This document shows, one piece after another, positions 62,662-64,000 of a DNA stretch of 64,000 bases. Origin of the DNA: Phoenix dactylifera (lineage: Eukaryota; Streptophyta; Magnoliopsida; Arecales; Arecaceae); assembly GCF_009389715.1 (NCBI RefSeq), contig NC_052395.1, forward strand, positions 20,115,993 through 20,179,992, in the 5' to 3' direction. The notes under the pieces were generated by a model. It was not told where the DNA came from, made no database searches, and saw only the letters and a list, made by a program, of their open reading frames with translations. Both the position numbers and the translations under genes were made by a program. Position 1 is the stretch's first letter; each line of letters opens with the position of its first letter.

Positions 62662-63010
62662 ATGTAAGAAGACATCCTTTACATCCATCTGAAAAAAATT
62701 CCAACCATAATTGACAGCAAGAGATAAAAGAACCCAAAAAGTATTCATCTTAGCAACTGGAGCAAAAGTTTATATGTAGTCTACTCTATATGTCTGAGTA
62801 AATCACTTAGCAACAAGTCTTGCTTTATATCGTTCTATGGTACCATCACTATTATACTTGATCTTGTATACCCAACGACATCGCACAGATTTCTTTCCCA
62901 ATGGCAGCTTGACAATAGTCCAAGTTTTATTCTCATCAAGAGCTCGGAGTTCTTCTTTCATAGCTTGTTTCCAAACAGGCTTGGAGTTGGTTTCTTGAAA
63001 GTTTGTTGGT
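62662..63010 (-). pseudogene. Copia reverse transcriptase, N-terminal part
   Basis: The minus strand reads YKARLVAK, TFAPVAKM and QMDVKDVFLHG, the first conserved blocks of copia reverse transcriptase. In-frame TGA (62803-62805) and TAA (62770-62772) interrupt it, and the domain is cut by the nested insertion directly after FLHG. Confidence 0.88.
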
Positions 63011-63552
63011 TCATTCTCATTAGATATAGCACTTAAGAATGAGCAACTTTATCATATGTCACATAGTCTTGTATTGGATAAGATACTGCATGATAAGTAA
63101 AGAAGTCTTTCATCACAGCTAGAGGGCGCGACTCTCTACTTGACCACCGTGGGATAATTTCAGTAGGAAAAACATTAGACTGAGTAGAGTCCTCTAGTGC
63201 CAAAGATCCAGGCTCCACGTTGGCCATAGTTTGCACCTACTCTGATTCTTGTTCCTCAGTCACCATAGGATTGACGCTCGCTATTAGAAGTGGTACCAAA
63301 TTAGATAAGTCCTCCCCCTGTGGCAAATTCACATCCTCCTTTTTGGCTTGAAAGAAAGGCTTAGACTCATCAAATCGAACATCACAAGAAATAACTAACT
63401 TTCGTGATACTGGATCATAACACTTGTACCCTTTCTTTGTAGAAGAATACCCGAGAACTACACAATGAGTGGCACGAGCATCTAGCTTATCACGATGAAT
63501 TGCCTGTTGATGAACGTAACATACACAGCCAAAAATCTACAAGTGGGAGATA

Positions 63553-64000
63553 TCAAGCTTGCAGTTTAAAAGAACTTCCAAAGGTGACTTGAACGAGAAC
63601 ATGACTAGGAAGTCGATTAATTAGATAGACTGCAGTCAAAACTCCATGTGACCAATACTTTTTTGGAACATTCATTTGAAACAAAAGAGCTCGGGTGATC
63701 TCTAGCATATGCCGGTTTTTTCTTTCAGAAACATCATTCCGCTGTGAAGTACCGACACAAGTTGTTTGATGAATGATTCCCTGGCTGCATAAATAATCAG
63801 GTAAAGTACCTTTGACAAGCTCAGAACTATTGTCAGAACGAAAAAATTTCACTTTAGCACCAAATTGATTGATCACCATGCTATGAAATTCTTTAAAAAC
63901 AGAGCACACATCACTTTTAAATTTCAATAAGTATATCCAGGTAGCACGGGATCGATCATCAATAAACAACACAAAGTATTTATAGCCATCACAAGAATCA
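63553..64000 (-). pseudogene. Copia integrase core, runs to window edge
   Basis: Shows the catalytic acidic triad context: FIDDRSRATWIY, FRSDNSSE and SERKNRHMLEITRALLF, followed by YWSHGVLTAVYLINRLPS. The usual DNG and AERKNR forms are altered (DNS, SERKNR), consistent with decay. The zinc-binding HHCC part should lie beyond 64,000. Between 63.0 and 63.55 kb the integrase C-terminal linker follows, including a KCYDP-x-SRKLVISCDV-type text near 63.36-63.43 kb. Confidence 0.88.

Larger units (their letters stand above)
59244..64000 (-). mobile_element. Decayed Ty1/copia retrotransposon with a nested insertion, incomplete at the right edge
   Basis: On the minus strand the order is integrase (63.97-63.55 kb), linker, reverse transcriptase (63.0-60.35 kb, interrupted at 60692-62658), RNase H (59.85-59.50 kb), polypurine tract and 3' LTR. 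Integrase before reverse transcriptase defines copia, not gypsy. Gag, protease and the 5' LTR lie beyond the window. In-frame stops at 59796-59798, 59835-59837, 62770-62772 and 62803-62805 show that it cannot make a complete polyprotein. Confidence 0.9.

Overview
The window looks like nuclear DNA of a flowering plant, most likely a monocot and possibly a palm. The evidence is spliced plant-type genes with GT-AG introns up to 5.9 kb, GC-rich first exons next to AT-rich introns, plant-specific protein families (ARG1-type J protein, QALGGH C2H2 factor with an EAR motif, TRM/DUF4378 protein), and decayed copia, LINE and miniature LTR elements. The palm suggestion is inference from overall texture, not from a search. 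Four protein genes are well supported.

Layout. 1-7 kb: no gene. It holds a miniature LTR element (TRIM) at 2.3-2.7 kb and a 2.2 kb solo-LTR-like block at 4.0-6.2 kb with TG...CA ends and a 7-bp flanking repeat. 7.49-23.43 kb (+): an ARG1 (Altered Response to Gravity 1)-type DnaJ gene whose 11 coding exons join to 408 codons. Its introns carry a (TA)n tract, a GTACC-rich repeat, a 437-bp-period tandem duplication and a 114-bp tandem duplication. 23.4-29.4 kb: intergenic. 29.62-30.36 kb (-): an intronless C2H2 zinc-finger repressor of the ZFP5/ZFP6/GIS type, with a TATA box and a long GA/GAG tract in its leader.

31.3-46.3 kb: gene-poor and repeat-rich. It holds a second TRIM-like family at 31.4 kb, a Lys/Glu-rich coding-like relic at 33.4 kb, two more copies of the first TRIM family at 36.7 and 38.4 kb, and two LINE 3' remnants at 39.4 and 44.4 kb. 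46.35-46.93 kb (-): an intronless CGR1/CCDC86 rRNA-processing protein, with telo-box and site II motifs upstream as expected for a ribosome-biogenesis gene. 51.0-51.5 kb: a weak gene-like locus with a telo-box, a CT tract and a probable frame break. 52.68-58.68 kb (+): a five-exon, 984-residue TRM-like (TON1 Recruiting Motif) DUF4378 protein with an antisense LINE relic in intron 3.

59.2-64.0 kb (-): a decayed Ty1/copia element (3' LTR, RNase H, reverse transcriptase, integrase) that runs off the right edge. Its reverse transcriptase is split by a 1,967-bp nested insertion flanked by GCC, which holds a 30-bp hairpin tandem array and a dispersed GGGTCG repeat.

The genes are functionally unrelated, as is usual on a plant chromosome: gravity signalling and chaperone work, trichome or hormone-type transcription, ribosome biogenesis, and cortical microtubule organisation. 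I found no tRNA, rRNA, CRISPR or operon-like structure. The unusual content is in the small non-autonomous repeats, not in a new gene system.
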